The position numbers and the translations under genes are program-made. Below, piece by piece: positions 9,546 to 17,353 of a stretch of 64,000 bases of DNA. The stretch's first letter is position 1. The number at the start of each line of letters is the position of its first letter. A model generated the notes under the pieces. It saw only the letters and a program-made list of their open reading frames with translations. It ran no database searches and was not told where the DNA came from. Origin of the DNA: W0P28-013 sp963658575 (GTDB lineage Bacteria; Bacteroidota; Bacteroidia; Bacteroidales; Paludibacteraceae); the NCBI GenBank assembly GCA_963658575.1, contig CAVKQB010000006.1, positions 1-64,000 on the forward strand, in the 5' to 3' direction.

Positions 9546-10298
9546 ATGAAACAGATTTTTGTGGGCTCTGTAATTCGAGCCAAATTGTATAGCGAAATTA
9601 AAAAAGAGGTTGCTGTACCTCATATTTTACAGGCGACGTTCATTTTTTTGCTAATTGTTGTTCCGCTGGCTCTGCAAGATAAAATTTTTCATGTGGCAGA
9701 TGGCGAGTATAGCAATATTGTGTATGTCGAAACTCCCAGTGGAATCGGATCGGCTATTTATATTGGGAATCAATATCTTTTGACGGCGGCACATGTTGTT
9801 GGAGATGAGTCTATAGTTCAAGTCGAGTTTCAAGATCCTAATAGCAGTCCAATAAAAAAATCTCCGATGAAATACGATGCAAATGTTGTTGCTGTAGGTA
9901 ACTATAAATCGCAAGATGATTTTGAGGAAGATTATGCATTGTTGAAACTCTTGTATGTTGATGGATCAAGTTATGCAAAACCTTGTGTCTTGGGCGACTC
10001 AAAAAATGTTAAGGTCGGTGATAAAATAAAAGTTGAAGGCTATCCTGGAGGGGACCATTTTTTGACGGAGGGAACCATCAACAATATCAATGGTGGAGAT
10101 ACAAAATCGGTAGGTGTTTTTGTGGTTGATGCTGGTACTTGGCCTGGAAATAGTGGTGGCGCACTCAAAAATCAGAATGATGAACTTATTGGTCTTGTAA
10201 CCATGAAGGGGGTTGGTGCCGTTAATATTGGGAGAACCTATGTTATTAAAATTAATGACATCCGCACCAAACTAAAAGCCTACGGCTTACCCTTTTAA
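9546..10298 (+). CDS. Membrane-anchored trypsin-like serine protease
   Basis: 250 residues. A hydrophobic segment at about 28-45 (ILQATFIFLLIVVPLAL) is preceded by a basic N-terminus, suggesting a signal anchor with the protease domain outside the cytoplasm. The chymotrypsin/DegP-like fold has a complete triad: His83 in TAAHVV, Asp129 in EEDYALLKL and Ser203 in WPGNSGGAL. There is no PDZ domain, and the length is that of a single S1-type domain. The gene starts nine bases after the tubulin-like gene and ends the AT-rich operon. It could process or regulate the exported VWA protein or other envelope targets; this is inferred from position. Protease activity is likely because all three catalytic residues are present. 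Confidence 0.9.
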   Translation: MKQIFVGSVIRAKLYSEIKKEVAVPHILQATFIFLLIVVPLALQDKIFHVADGEYSNIVYVETPSGIGSAIYIGNQYLLTAAHVVGDESIVQVEFQDPNSSPIKKSPMKYDANVVAVGNYKSQDDFEEDYALLKLLYVDGSSYAKPCVLGDSKNVKVGDKIKVEGYPGGDHFLTEGTINNINGGDTKSVGVFVVDAGTWPGNSGGALKNQNDELIGLVTMKGVGAVNIGRTYVIKINDIRTKLKAYGLPF

Positions 10299-10381
10299 TT
10301 GTTCCATTTTGTTTGCTCTTTATGCCTCGCTCCATTCCTCCTCTTGTACTTGTATTTGTTGTACTTTGCGTTTTTGAACCC

Positions 10382-10624
10382 ATGTATGCAGTGGTCGTGC
10401 ACAAGAGAATATGTGTTCTGTGTGTGGCAGCCGTATGCTCCTGCTCGCTGGGATTGGACGAGAACTCCACCGTGTATGTTTGTATGGGGCAGTACGCAAA
10501 AGCCTACCATATCGACAGCAACTGCAAAGGCTTGATGAACTGCAAAGCCGAGATTAAGACAATGACGCTTAAAGAGGCTATGGAAGACTACAACCGCACA
10601 CCTTGCGGCTATTGTTGCAGATAA
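10382..10624 (+). CDS. Small secreted Cys-rich protein
   Basis: About 80 residues when started at the ATG at 10382. An in-frame ATG at 10322 would add 20 hydrophobic residues and cannot be excluded. The N-terminus (KRICVLCVAAVCSCSLG) is a signal-peptide-like segment with Cys residues that might form a lipobox. The mature part has a conserved-looking pattern, VYVCMGQYAKAYH followed by NCKGL, NCKAEI and a C-terminal TPCGYCCR. Small exported domains with this 'YVC...YH...C.GL...C...I...A...TPC..C' layout recur in Bacteroidota, and the spaced Cys and His suggest metal binding or disulfides. It lies 83 bases after the protease gene and before a terminator, so it may be a separate gene or the tail of the same transcript. 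Confidence 0.65.
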   Translation: MYAVVVHKRICVLCVAAVCSCSLGLDENSTVYVCMGQYAKAYHIDSNCKGLMNCKAEIKTMTLKEAMEDYNRTPCGYCCR

Positions 10625-10685
10625 GAATACAACAAAAAAAACGCCGACTGCGACTCCCCACCTTGTCGTAATCAAACTGGGAACT

Positions 10686-10714
10686 AAAAAAAAGCCGCAG
10701 ATGCGGCTTTTTTT
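10686..10714. terminator. Bidirectional intrinsic terminator
   Basis: Stem GCCGC (10694-10698) and GCGGC (10703-10707) with an AGAT loop, preceded by a run of A and followed by a run of T, so it can act for both strands. It ends the Cys-rich gene on the plus strand and the small 49-residue gene on the minus strand, whose stop codon touches the T run. Confidence 0.8.
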
Positions 10715-10862
10715 AGTTGAGAATGAATTGTAACTGCTTGCCATTGAACGCCTCGGCGTGGTAGGCCACGGCAAACGCCAAAATGGTTCGCAGTGTCTGA
10801 GGCTTCGGTGTCAAGGTCGTTGGCGTTCCAACTTTTTCGAAAAGAGTAGAATTTTTTGCCAT
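10713..10862 (-). CDS. Possible small conserved protein (49 residues)
   Basis: A 49-residue frame from the ATG complementary to 10860-10862 to a TAA at 10713-10715. The segment TPKPQTLRTILAFAVAYHAE followed by a C-terminal QLQFILN resembles short Bacteroidota proteins with a KPS/KPQ start, a 'NILAFA.AY' helix and an 'F.LN' end, as I remember them. The gene ends exactly at a shared hairpin terminator, which supports a real minus-strand transcript. No promoter is obvious upstream of it. The function is unknown. Confidence 0.45.
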   Translation of the reverse strand: MAKNSTLFEKVGTPTTLTPKPQTLRTILAFAVAYHAEAFNGKQLQFILN

Positions 10863-10953
10863 AGGCGTAGTTTTTGGTGTACACCTATAAAACGCCCGTC
10901 GGCGGCTTTTATTGCGTGCTGCTGCAATTTTTCGCACGGCGCACACGGCCACT

Positions 10954-10985
10954 TTTTGCTGTTTGCAAAAAAAGACGTATCTTTG
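10954..10985 (+). promoter_or_regulatory. Bacteroidota-type promoter before the GH3-like gene
   Basis: TTTG at 10954-10957 and TATCTTTG at 10978-10985, spaced by 20 bases, match the Bacteroidota sigma-factor consensus. The next confident start codon is at 11228, so the leader would be about 235 bases. A 62-codon open frame beginning at 10991 lies in that leader but shows no recognisable protein features. Apart from this and the small minus-strand gene, I see nothing else in 10715-11227. Confidence 0.6.
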
Positions 10986-11227
10986 CAAAAATGTACCCCG
11001 CCCGACCTATCTTGCGGTGCAATGGCGGCTTTGGGGACGAAACACAGGCACTTACTCCCACGTCGGCGGCAGCATTTGGCACCGTATTTGTTACTGCTGA
11101 TGATAATTTTGGCGAAAATGCCGCCTCGGAGCGCAACATTTGCCAACGCAAAAACGATAACGAACTTTTTTTGAATTGAACGTGTAACTCTGTGTGCGCC
11201 GCTGTTGTGCGCAAATTTCTTGTTGCT

Positions 11228-13096
11228 ATGGCACGAAAAAAAACATACGTCGATTCTACGGGTAGGTCGCTGCCATTCCCGTGGCTCATCAATTTCATGT
11301 TGTTCCTTGTGGGAGGCAGCCAGATGGTGCGCCTGAAATTTTGGAGCCGCCACCCGCGCCACGCTGCCGAAAAGACACTGCGCGACATTCTGAACCTGTC
11401 GCGCGACACGGTTTATGGGCGCGAACACCATTTCGACATCATCTTGCAGGCCACAAACGCCGCCGACCTGTTTCACCTCTATCGGCAGTATGTGCCTGTG
11501 AACGACACGTTCGAGACGCTGCGCCCGTACGTCGAACGGCACAAACACGGCGAAGCGAACGTGCTTTTCCCCGGCAAACCCGATATGTACGCCACCACCA
11601 GCGGCACCACCAGCGAGCCGAAGTGGATTCCGATGACGCACAAATATCTGAAAGACGTTTACGGCAAAATGTCGCACATCTGGACGTGGAATTTCGTGAA
11701 ACACCGTAGCCGTATTTTCGGCGGACACATTTTCCCCATCGTCGGCAAGGAGGTCGAAGGCTACGCGCCCGATGGCACGCTGTTCGGCTCGGTGAGCGGC
11801 GTTTTGGTGCGCGATATTCCGTCGATTATCAAAAAACACTACGTGGCACCCGCCTCGGTGATGTCGATAGAGGACTACGCCGCGCGCAACTATGCACTGA
11901 TGCGCCTTGCGCTGCAACACCGCGATGTAACGCTCTGGGCAACAGCAAATCCGTCGACCATATTGGAACTGATGCGCACCGTCGACGAACATACCGACGA
12001 ATTGATACACGACATCGAATGCGGTACATTGAGCCAAGCGTTCGACATCTCGGACGACATACGCAACCAATTGCGCAGTTATATGCAACCACGCCCCGAA
12101 CGCGCCGCCGAACTGCGCCAAATCGTGCAACAACACGGCAAACTTCTGCCCAAGTACTATTGGCCACTGCTGCAATACCTCTCCACGTGGAAGTGCGGCA
12201 ATACCAAAATCTACATGGACAAGTACATGGACGCTTTCGATTGGAGCCGCACCTACTATCAGGAGTTGGGCTATATCGCCACCGAATGCCGCTTCGGCTT
12301 CTCGCTCGACGATACCAACGAATCGGTGCTTTTCCCGCATTTTCACTACTACGAATTTGTGGCCGAGGAGGAGTTGGAAAATCCGCACAAACACTTTTTG
12401 CAAATCGACGAATTGGAGCAGGGCAAACGCTATTGTGCCTACGTAACGACCTATTCGGGGCTGTATCGCTACAACATGAACGACCTTGTGGAGGTGGGCG
12501 GCAAATACCGCCATACGCCCACGGTGCACATGGTGTCGAAGGTGAATGGCATCGTCTCGATGACGGGCGAAAAACTCTACGAACCGCAGTTTATCCAAGC
12601 CGTGCACGAGGCGGAGCAGGCGACAGGCATAAAAACCAAATTCTTTGTCGGTTTTGCCGATGTGAAAGATTCGCGCTACCACTTCTACTACGAATTTGCC
12701 GACGAACGCATCGGGCAGAAAGAGGCGGACGAATTTACCAAGGTGGTTGACAGCCGTTTGCAGGCTATCAATGTCGAGTACGAATCGAAACGCGCGTCGT
12801 TCCGGCTGCACGAGCCGCAGGCGCACATCTTGCTCAACAACGCCTACGCACGCTTCAAAGCCTCCTGCTTGCGCGATGGTTTCCGCGACGGACAGTTCAA
12901 GTTCAATCTGCTGATGCAGGACGAAAAACGCCGTAACAAATTCAGTCTGTTGGAGCGTTTGGAGACGGGCTACAACCGCTGGGCTGAACGTGTCATGGAA
13001 AATGCGCACACTATGGACGACCGCATCGACCAACGGCGCGCCGACCGCGAGAAACGCCGTGCCGACCGCAAAAAACGCCGCCATGGAACCCGTTGA
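11228..13096 (+). CDS. GH3-family acyl-acid amido synthetase-like protein
   Basis: 622 residues from the ATG at 11228; a 12-residue longer start upstream is less likely. The family is the GH3 fold of the ANL adenylating superfamily, present in many Bacteroidota. The ATP-binding motif TSGTTSEPKWIP lies near residue 125 (YATTSGTTSEPK), with later conserved segments YSGLYRYNMNDLV near residue 410 and MVSKVNGIVSMTGEKLYE near 440. GH3 enzymes adenylate a carboxylic acid and couple it to an amine, but the substrates of the bacterial members are mostly unknown. It overlaps the HAD gene by 14 bases, and an acyltransferase follows, so a lipid-amide or acyl-amino-acid pathway is a reasonable guess. The AMP-forming activity is inferred from motifs only. 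Confidence 0.88.
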   Translation: MARKKTYVDSTGRSLPFPWLINFMLFLVGGSQMVRLKFWSRHPRHAAEKTLRDILNLSRDTVYGREHHFDIILQATNAADLFHLYRQYVPVNDTFETLRPYVERHKHGEANVLFPGKPDMYATTSGTTSEPKWIPMTHKYLKDVYGKMSHIWTWNFVKHRSRIFGGHIFPIVGKEVEGYAPDGTLFGSVSGVLVRDIPSIIKKHYVAPASVMSIEDYAARNYALMRLALQHRDVTLWATANPSTILELMRTVDEHTDELIHDIECGTLSQAFDISDDIRNQLRSYMQPRPERAAELRQIVQQHGKLLPKYYWPLLQYLSTWKCGNTKIYMDKYMDAFDWSRTYYQELGYIATECRFGFSLDDTNESVLFPHFHYYEFVAEEELENPHKHFLQIDELEQGKRYCAYVTTYSGLYRYNMNDLVEVGGKYRHTPTVHMVSKVNGIVSMTGEKLYEPQFIQAVHEAEQATGIKTKFFVGFADVKDSRYHFYYEFADERIGQKEADEFTKVVDSRLQAINVEYESKRASFRLHEPQAHILLNNAYARFKASCLRDGFRDGQFKFNLLMQDEKRRNKFSLLERLETGYNRWAERVMENAHTMDDRIDQRRADREKRRADRKKRRHGTR

Positions 13097-13718
13097 CGCA
13101 CTTAACGATACGGTGCGTGCCGTTGTGCTCGACCTCGACGGAACGCTCTACGACAAACGTCGATTGGCAGCACGGCTCATCGCCAGCCAACTGCTGTTCG
13201 TGCCGCTGCTTGCCGCCGAACAAACCACACGCAAGGCGTTGAAAGGGCAGTGCTTCGGCTCCGAAGAGGCTTTTTACACGCATTTTTTTGAAAAAATGGC
13301 CGAAAAACGGCTTTTCACGGCACGCATGGCACGTTGGTGGTACACGCACTGCTACATGCCAGCCATGGTGCGCACGCTGCGGCGGTCGTACCAGTCACGC
13401 AAATGGGTGTTGCCGTTCATTGCCGCTTGTCGCCAACGGAGCATAGGCGTGGCCGTCTATTCCGACTACGGATGTGTGGCCGAAAAACTGCACGCTTTGC
13501 AACTCGACCCGCGCCTGTTCGATTTTGTGGTGGCTGCGCCCGAATTGGGTGGTCTGAAACCGTCCGCACAAGCCGCCGCACAAGTTGTGGAACGGCTGCA
13601 CGTCGCACCAGCCAACTGCCTCTTTGTAGGCGACCGCGACGATACCGACGGTGCCAGCGCACGCGCCATCGGAGCGCAATTTCTCCTCATCGAAAACGAC
13701 AAAAACAAGGCAAAATGA
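13083..13718 (+). CDS. HAD-superfamily hydrolase
   Basis: 211 residues using the ATG at 13083 inside the end of the GH3-like gene. The HAD motifs are present: motif I VVLDLDGTLYD near residues 14-24, motif II Ser in VAVYSDYG near 122, the motif III Lys in GGLKPSAQ near 155, and motif IV GDRDDTDG near 180. The helical cap between motifs I and II is of about 90 residues, as in phosphoglycolate-phosphatase-like enzymes. The likely reaction is phosphate-ester hydrolysis with Mg2+, but the substrate cannot be told. It lies between an acyl-adenylating enzyme and an acyltransferase with overlapping ends (ATGA with the next gene), so it may dephosphorylate a lipid or polar-head intermediate of the same pathway. 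Confidence 0.88.
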   Translation: MEPVDALNDTVRAVVLDLDGTLYDKRRLAARLIASQLLFVPLLAAEQTTRKALKGQCFGSEEAFYTHFFEKMAEKRLFTARMARWWYTHCYMPAMVRTLRRSYQSRKWVLPFIAACRQRSIGVAVYSDYGCVAEKLHALQLDPRLFDFVVAAPELGGLKPSAQAAAQVVERLHVAPANCLFVGDRDDTDGASARAIGAQFLLIENDKNKAK

Positions 13719-14578
13719 CAAACAAACGTTACGAAAATCTGCAGACCGAGGCGGGCGTTTACATTCCCGATGTCGGCATCGATTATCCCGAAAACGACCC
13801 TTACGAACACCTCTACAAACCCGTGTACGACCGCGATGTGAAGGTCGACGAGCACTATCCCTACCTCGACGATTCGTTCAAATACCGTTTCCTGAACTGG
13901 TCGATGTGGATTCTGCTGCTCGAAATCGGCTTGCGCATAAAACTGACCGTGCAGATGGGGCTGCGCATCAAGGGACGCAAAAACCTGAAAAAGTACAAAG
14001 ATGTGCTGAAAAACGGTGCCATCACCGTGGCAAACCACATGTATCAGTTCGATTGTCCGTGCGTGATGTTGGCCGTTCGTGCCCGACACACGACTCGCAC
14101 GCCGATGTTTGCCCCGAATTTCTCGACCAAAAACAACTTTTTCCTGCGTGTCGCTGGCGGCATTCCCATTCCGCCGCACGAGGCTGGTTTGGCGGCACTC
14201 AAGAAGTTCAACGCCGCATTCGACGAATTTCACCGCCGTGGCTATTGGTTTCACATTTTCCCCGAAGCCGCCCGCTGGGATTTCTACAAGCCGCTGCGCC
14301 CGTTCCGCAAAGGCGCCTTCTCGATGGCCTACAAATACCGCATGCCGCTGGTGCCGTGCGCCATCACCTACCGCCCGCGCACTGGCATCTACCGCCTGTT
14401 TGGCAAGAAGGAATTGCCTCTGTTGCAAGTGGAGATTGGCGAACCCATCGTGCCCGACTGCACCCAACCGCGCGGCGAGGAGGTGAACCGCCTCCGCAAC
14501 GAAACGCACGCACGTCTTTGCCGCATGGCCGGCATCACGCACAACACGTGGAACGCCGTACCCGACGACGAAAAATAG
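13715..14578 (+). CDS. PlsC-family lysophospholipid acyltransferase
   Basis: 287 residues from the ATG overlapping the HAD stop. A transmembrane or membrane-associated helix lies near 55-75 (LNWSMWILLLEIGLRIKL). The acyltransferase motifs are clear: NHMYQFD near residue 108 (His and Asp spaced by four, the catalytic pair), a substrate-binding FLRVAGGIPIPP near 145, FPEAARWD near 184 in place of the common FPEG, and a final VPCAITYRPR near 217. The enzyme should transfer an acyl group to a lysolipid at the inner membrane. The Ala in place of Gly in the FPE motif is a small departure. With the GH3-like and HAD genes it forms a tight three-gene unit. Confidence 0.88.
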   Translation: MTNKRYENLQTEAGVYIPDVGIDYPENDPYEHLYKPVYDRDVKVDEHYPYLDDSFKYRFLNWSMWILLLEIGLRIKLTVQMGLRIKGRKNLKKYKDVLKNGAITVANHMYQFDCPCVMLAVRARHTTRTPMFAPNFSTKNNFFLRVAGGIPIPPHEAGLAALKKFNAAFDEFHRRGYWFHIFPEAARWDFYKPLRPFRKGAFSMAYKYRMPLVPCAITYRPRTGIYRLFGKKELPLLQVEIGEPIVPDCTQPRGEEVNRLRNETHARLCRMAGITHNTWNAVPDDEK

Positions 14579-14593
14579 CAAAACAGTTTTGTT

Positions 14594-14683
14594 TAGTGAG
14601 CAGTGAGAAATTAGTAGTGAGTAGTGAGTAGTGAGTAGTGAGTAGTGAGTAGTGAGTAGTGAGTAGTGAGGAGTTAGGAGTGG
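14594..14683. repeat. T(A/G)GTGAG minisatellite
   Basis: About twelve head-to-tail copies of a seven-base unit, mostly TAGTGAG with some GAGTGAG-like variants, in the spacer after the acyltransferase. Similar arrays occur at 39014-39136 (opposite strand) and 41893-42020. Confidence 0.85.
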
Positions 14684-14730
14684 CGTTGTTGGGCGCGAAC
14701 AATTATTCATTGTTCATTGTCAATTATCCA

Positions 14731-14862
14731 TTGAAAAAGAACCCTACCCCTGCTTTGCAGGTACTCCCTTTGAAAAGGGGAGAGGGCTGAACCAACATCG
14801 GCGCGAACCTGTCCCCTTTGCAAGGGGACGAGAAAAACAATAGTTTTTCGGGTGGGGTTAAA
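14731..14862. repeat. Foldable MITE-like dispersed repeat
   Basis: Starts with AACCCTACCCC and ends with TTCGGGTGGGGTT, which are inverted copies of each other, and contains two internal hairpins of the type CCCCTTTGCAAGGGG. Related copies or parts occur at 47111-47170, 50742-50800 and, in a second variant, 46940-47075 and 50826-50967. No reading frame is present. Confidence 0.7.
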
Positions 14863-14887
14863 GCCAATTTACGGATTGAAAAATTCT

Positions 14888-15015
14888 GGTCGCACGGGAT
14901 TTGCAATCCCGTGCTTTTTATGTGCGGATTTGTAATCCGCAACGGGCGCAATACAATTATGAATTATTGAATCATTGAATGATTGAATTTTCGGGCGCAA
15001 TTGATGCGCCCCTAC
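14888..15015 (+). repeat. REP-like double palindrome
   Basis: Two adjacent palindromes, CACGGGATTTGCAATCCCGTG and TGCGGATTTGTAATCCGCA, followed by AACGGGCGCAAT and a GGGCGCAATTGATGCGCCC palindrome. The same block occurs at 39908-39990 in this orientation and at 46711-46778 and 50639-50704 in the opposite orientation. It has the look of a REP/REPIN element. Confidence 0.8.
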
Positions 15016-15039
15016 TTTCGCACTTTTATACTTTCAAAC

Positions 15040-15156
15040 TTTTTAGTAGCAAGACACAAGTAGCAAGTCGCAAGACAATTACCCAATTACCCAATCAATC
15101 AACTTCCCACTTTATAGACTTTATAAACTTTATACACTTTACACACTTTCTCACTT
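15040..15156. repeat. Composite intergenic word repeat
   Basis: Begins with AGTAGCAAGACACAAG and continues with ACCCAATTACCCAATC and a run of ACTTTATAAACTTT and CACTTTCACACTTT blocks, as in at least ten other spacers of this window. The last CACTTTC block overlaps the stop codon of the OPT gene at 15157. Confidence 0.75.
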
Positions 15157-17124
15157 TCACACTTTCTTACTAGATTTCATGCTGGCGCACACGAAATAGC
15201 CGATGAGCAGCGCATAGGCCACAATGCCGCAGATGGCGGCGCCGTCGCTCTGTGCCCACGCGGTTTGGTACCAATCGATGTCGGCAAACTTGAGTGCCGC
15301 GCTCACCACGCCCATCAGCGCGCCGCCCGCTATCAGCCCCGAGGCGATGAGCGTGCCTTTCTCTTGGCGCGTTTGGTTAGTGGCGGCATCTTTCGAGCGT
15401 GTCGAAACGAACCAACTTATCAGACCGCCGATGACCAACGGCGTGTTCAGTTGCAGCGGAATGAACATACCCAGCGCAAACGCCAGCACCGGCACACCCA
15501 ACACGTTGAGCAGTAACGCCAAAATGGCACCCACGCCGTAGAGCAGCCACGGCGCGCCTTGTCCCATCATCAGCGGCTCGATGACGGCCGCCATGGCGTT
15601 GGCTTGCGGCGCAACGAGCGCATTCTCGCCCGTAAAACCGTAGGTCTTGTTCAGAATGATGATGACACCGCCTACCGTCGCCGCCGACACGAGCGTGCCG
15701 AGAAATTTCCACGTCTCCTGCTTGGCCGGTGTGGTGCCAATCCAGTAACCGATTTTCAGGTCGGTGATGAAACCGCCCGCCATCGAAAGTGCGGTGCAGA
15801 CCACGCCGCCTATCACCATCGAAGCCACCATGCCGCTCGTGCCTTTCAGTCCCACGGCCACCAAAACTACCGAAGCGATGATAAGCGTCATCAGAGTCAT
15901 GCCCGAAACGGGATTCGACCCGACAATGGCGATGGCGTTGGCAGCAACCGTGGTGAAAAGGAACGCGATGACGGCCACCACCGCAAATGCAATGATGGAT
16001 TGGAACAGATTGTGTATCACACCGAGGTAGAAAAACAGCAGTGTGATGACCAACGCTGCCCCCACGGCGATGGCGATGAAGCGCATCGAAAGGTCGCGCT
16101 CGGTGCGTGGCACGGCTTTGGCGATGGCTTTGCCCTTGCTGCCGAGTTCTTTGCCAGCCAAACCCACGGCACCCTTTATCACACTCCACGATTTGACGAT
16201 GCCGATGACACCAGCCATGGCAATGGCACCAATGCCGATGTAGCGCGCGTAGTTCGTGAAAATCCATTCGGGCTGCATCGCACTGAGCATCACGGAATCC
16301 TGCGTGGTCATGCCGAGCAGCGGCACGATAACCCACCACGCAAATAGCGAGCCGGCGCAGATGATGGCGGCATATTTCAGTCCGACGATGTAGCCCAAAC
16401 CGAGCACCGCCGCGCTGGTGTTGATGGAAAAGGTGAATTTCGCTTTGGTGGCGAGCGCGTCGCCCCAAGCGGTCATGCGTGTGCCGAGCGTTTCGCTCCA
16501 CGCGCCGAAAGTTGATACGCAAAAGTCGTAGAGACCGCCGATGCCAGCCGCCCAAATGAGCGGTTTGGCCTGACTGCCGCCCTTTTCGCCCGAAACAAGC
16601 ACTTGCGTCGTGGCGGTGGCTTCGGGGAATGGATATTTGCCGTGCATGTCGCTCACAAAGTACTTGCGAAACGGAATCAGAAACAGAATGCCCAAGATGC
16701 CGCCCAGCAGCGAACTCAGGAATACTTGCATGAAACTGACGGTGATGTCGGGATATTTCGCCTGCAAAATGTAGAGCGCAGGCAGCGTGAATATCGCACC
16801 AGCCACGATGACGCCCGAACTTGCGCCGATGGATTGTATGATGACATTTTCGCCGATGGCGTTTTTGCGTTTGGTGGCACTCGACAGCCCCACAGCGATG
16901 ATGGCGATGGGAATGGCCGCCTCGAACACTTGACCGACCTTCAGTCCGAGATAGGCCGCCGCCGCCGAAAACAGCACGGCCATCACGATGCCACACGTTA
17001 CCGAATAGACGCTAATCTCTGGAAAATTCTTGTCGGCCGACAAAATCGGCTCGTATTTCTCGCCCGGCTTCAGTTCGCGGTTGGCGTTTTCGGGCAGTCT
17101 GATCTCTTTCTTTTCGTTATCCAT
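15157..17124 (-). CDS. OPT-family oligopeptide transporter
   Basis: 655 residues with about 14-16 hydrophobic segments, the usual size of a bacterial OPT/YSL transporter. The N-terminal region GITVYSVTCG-type segment (ISVYSVTCGIVMAVLFSAAA) and the conserved VGLSSATKRKNAIGENVIIQ near residue 80 are typical of the family. OPT proteins import small peptides or metal chelates with protons at the inner membrane; the substrate here is unknown. The last three residues (KKV) and the stop codon are written in the intergenic CACTTTC repeat, so the repeat has reached the coding end. The gene is on the minus strand downstream of dnaB, separated from it by about 230 bases of repeats, so it may have its own transcript. 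Confidence 0.93.
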   Translation of the reverse strand: MDNEKKEIRLPENANRELKPGEKYEPILSADKNFPEISVYSVTCGIVMAVLFSAAAAYLGLKVGQVFEAAIPIAIIAVGLSSATKRKNAIGENVIIQSIGASSGVIVAGAIFTLPALYILQAKYPDITVSFMQVFLSSLLGGILGILFLIPFRKYFVSDMHGKYPFPEATATTQVLVSGEKGGSQAKPLIWAAGIGGLYDFCVSTFGAWSETLGTRMTAWGDALATKAKFTFSINTSAAVLGLGYIVGLKYAAIICAGSLFAWWVIVPLLGMTTQDSVMLSAMQPEWIFTNYARYIGIGAIAMAGVIGIVKSWSVIKGAVGLAGKELGSKGKAIAKAVPRTERDLSMRFIAIAVGAALVITLLFFYLGVIHNLFQSIIAFAVVAVIAFLFTTVAANAIAIVGSNPVSGMTLMTLIIASVVLVAVGLKGTSGMVASMVIGGVVCTALSMAGGFITDLKIGYWIGTTPAKQETWKFLGTLVSAATVGGVIIILNKTYGFTGENALVAPQANAMAAVIEPLMMGQGAPWLLYGVGAILALLLNVLGVPVLAFALGMFIPLQLNTPLVIGGLISWFVSTRSKDAATNQTRQEKGTLIASGLIAGGALMGVVSAALKFADIDWYQTAWAQSDGAAICGIVAYALLIGYFVCASMKSSKKV

Positions 17125-17149
17125 TGTTCTTGATTATTTCAAATTTTAA

Positions 17150-17353
17150 CATTTTTAACTTTCACACTTTTTAGTAGCAAGACACAAGAAACAGGTTATA
17201 GGTTATAGGTGATAGGTTATAGGTGATAGTAATTTCAGATTACAACCGCAAATCCGCAAATAACCAAATAACCAAATCCACAGTAATTTTTTTCAACTTT
17301 ATCAACTTTCTCACTTTCACACCTTTACACTTTTACACTTTCTCACTTTCACA
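17150..17353. repeat. Composite intergenic word repeat between OPT and dnaB
   Basis: Contains AGTAGCAAGACACAAG, then GGTTATAGGTGATAGG blocks, AACCAAATAACCAAATCC and a tail of CACTTTCACAC and TTTACACTT blocks ending directly at the dnaB stop codon (17354). The order of words is the same as in the other spacers. Confidence 0.8.

Noticed and set aside
10991..11179. 62-codon frame in the leader of the GH3-like gene
   Set aside because: It starts right at the expected transcription start and has no recognisable motif or composition bias; kept only as a note in the promoter entry.
10811..13084. Long minus-strand frame of 757 codons opposite the GH3-like gene
   Set aside because: The plus-strand frame carries all GH3 motifs, and the antisense frame has only the biased composition (many Val, Phe, Arg, His) of a codon-usage shadow.
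15377..16996. Minus-strand frame of 539 codons within the OPT gene
   Set aside because: It is a shifted frame of the OPT gene, with a His/Arg-rich product and no membrane segments.
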